NCBI GenBank assembly: GCA_031254315.1
Contig: JAIRUQ010000048.1
Span: forward strand, 1-32,029
DNA: 32,029 nucleotides
Direction of reading: 5' to 3'
From: Treponema sp.
Lineage (GTDB): Bacteria > Spirochaetota > Spirochaetia > Treponematales > Breznakiellaceae
Made by a program: the position numbers and the translations under genes. The notes under the pieces were generated by a model. That model worked only from the letters and a program-made list of their open reading frames with translations. It made no database searches and was not told where the DNA came from. Below, piece by piece: positions 31,427 to 32,029 of this stretch; positions within the stretch are counted from its first letter, which is position 1; each line of letters begins with the position of its first letter.

Positions 31427-32029
31427 ATGAAGAAACGTGTATTATCGACAGTATTAATACTGATGGTATTAACCGTTGTTTTCTCATCCTGCTCAGGCAA
31501 AAAAGATGGGAAATTCGTTCTCAATGTCGGATACGGGGGAAGCCTTTGCGAAGCCGCGTTGCATTTAGCATACGAAAAAGGTTATTTTGCGGAAGAAGGC
31601 TTGGATGTAGAGCTTATCAGGCTCGCTTCCGGCACGGCATTCGATGCCCTTACTGCCGGGCAGATTGACGCAAGCTTCGCATTAATGGCGGCTATTGTTC
31701 CGCCTCTGGCAAACGGCCTGCCGGCAAAGATCACAACGGGACTCCATACGGGGTGTGATAAAACGCTGGTTAAAGCGGATTCTGGTATAACCAGCCCGAC
31801 GGATTTAAGAGGCAAAAAAGTGGGCATACCGAGCATGAATGCCAGCCCCGCCGTGTATACAAAACGTGTACTTGCCGAGCATGGAGTTAATATAAGGGCG
31901 GACAATTCGGAGGTGGAATTTATTATCTATAACGTTTCCGATCTGCCGCTTGTCCTTGCCAACGGTTCCGTGGACGCAATAGCGATGAACGATCCGACCG
32001 CCACAATAGCGGTAATCGAGTACGGATAC
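31427..32029 (+). CDS. ABC transporter substrate-binding lipoprotein (partial, runs off window)
   Basis: The first 201 codons are in the window and the 3' end is cut. TAAGGAG precedes ATG 31427. The signal MKKRVLSTVLILMVLTVVFS ends in the lipobox FSSC (Cys22), so the protein is anchored as a lipoprotein on the outer face of the inner membrane. The fold is SsuA/NMT1-like: VGYGGSLCEAALHLAYEKGYFAEEGLDVELI, then LTAGQIDASF, LRGKKVGIPSM and ANGSVDAIAMNDP. It carries Cys45-type and HTGCDK cysteines in the mature part that typical SsuA or TauA proteins do not need. With the permease and ATPase it completes an importer. The ligand cannot be read directly; nitrate, sulfonate, or another organosulfur or small-acid compound is possible. 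Confidence 0.88.
   Translation, partial: MKKRVLSTVLILMVLTVVFSSCSGKKDGKFVLNVGYGGSLCEAALHLAYEKGYFAEEGLDVELIRLASGTAFDALTAGQIDASFALMAAIVPPLANGLPAKITTGLHTGCDKTLVKADSGITSPTDLRGKKVGIPSMNASPAVYTKRVLAEHGVNIRADNSEVEFIIYNVSDLPLVLANGSVDAIAMNDPTATIAVIEYGY

Overview
The window looks like a chromosomal piece of a diderm spirochaete, most probably a Treponema-type gut anaerobe. This is inferred from gene content only: outer-membrane and periplasmic proteins with relaxed lipoboxes, a SPOR/lipocalin-like secreted protein, a class III adenylate cyclase next to a FecR/beta-helix surface-type protein, an [FeFe]-hydrogenase-like sensor kinase with HD-GYP output, and a nitrogenase-like operon. No rRNA, tRNA, CRISPR array, transposase or phage gene was recognised.

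Region by region. 1-3886: an AT-rich accessory stretch with three secreted or lipoprotein genes and GC-rich palindromic elements. One element sits in frame inside a signal peptide, and one lipoprotein gene appears to start at ATT. 3887-8056: housekeeping genes, namely a nitroreductase (minus), mnmA (plus), and recQ followed by a small J-domain protein (minus). 8196-12633: a membrane adenylate cyclase followed by a FecR-domain protein ending in a glycine-rich beta-helix. 12635-18084 (minus): an HD-GYP response regulator followed by a 1453-residue ferredoxin/hydrogenase/PAS/histidine kinase/receiver/Hpt protein. 18230-23437 (minus): an RND (MMPL-type) exporter, a DUF2147 protein, a LolA-like outer-membrane lipoprotein-sorting protein and an outer-membrane barrel, with a divergent TetR-family regulator and a perfect inverted repeat between them. 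24207-24626: a small NTF2/SnoaL-like gene.

24971-32029 (plus, cut by the window end) is the most striking part. It is a tightly packed operon of cysK, a short NifB-like radical SAM gene without a NifX domain, a NifK-like gene, a NifD-like gene, and a NitT/TauT/SsuABC-type permease, ATPase and substrate-binding lipoprotein. Both nitrogenase-like subunits keep three P-cluster-type cysteines. The NifD-like subunit keeps the equivalent of the cofactor-ligating Cys275 but not His442. No NifH-like reductase is in the window. A promoter-like sequence and two inverted repeats sharing an AAACATA/TATGTTT half-site lie just upstream.

My reading, which is inference, is that the transporter imports a small, possibly organosulfur, substrate. 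A nitrogenase-like reductase carrying a NifB-derived cluster would act on it, and CysK would capture released sulfide or thiol as an amino acid. This would be analogous to, but differently arranged from, the methylthio-alkane reductase system MarBHDK.
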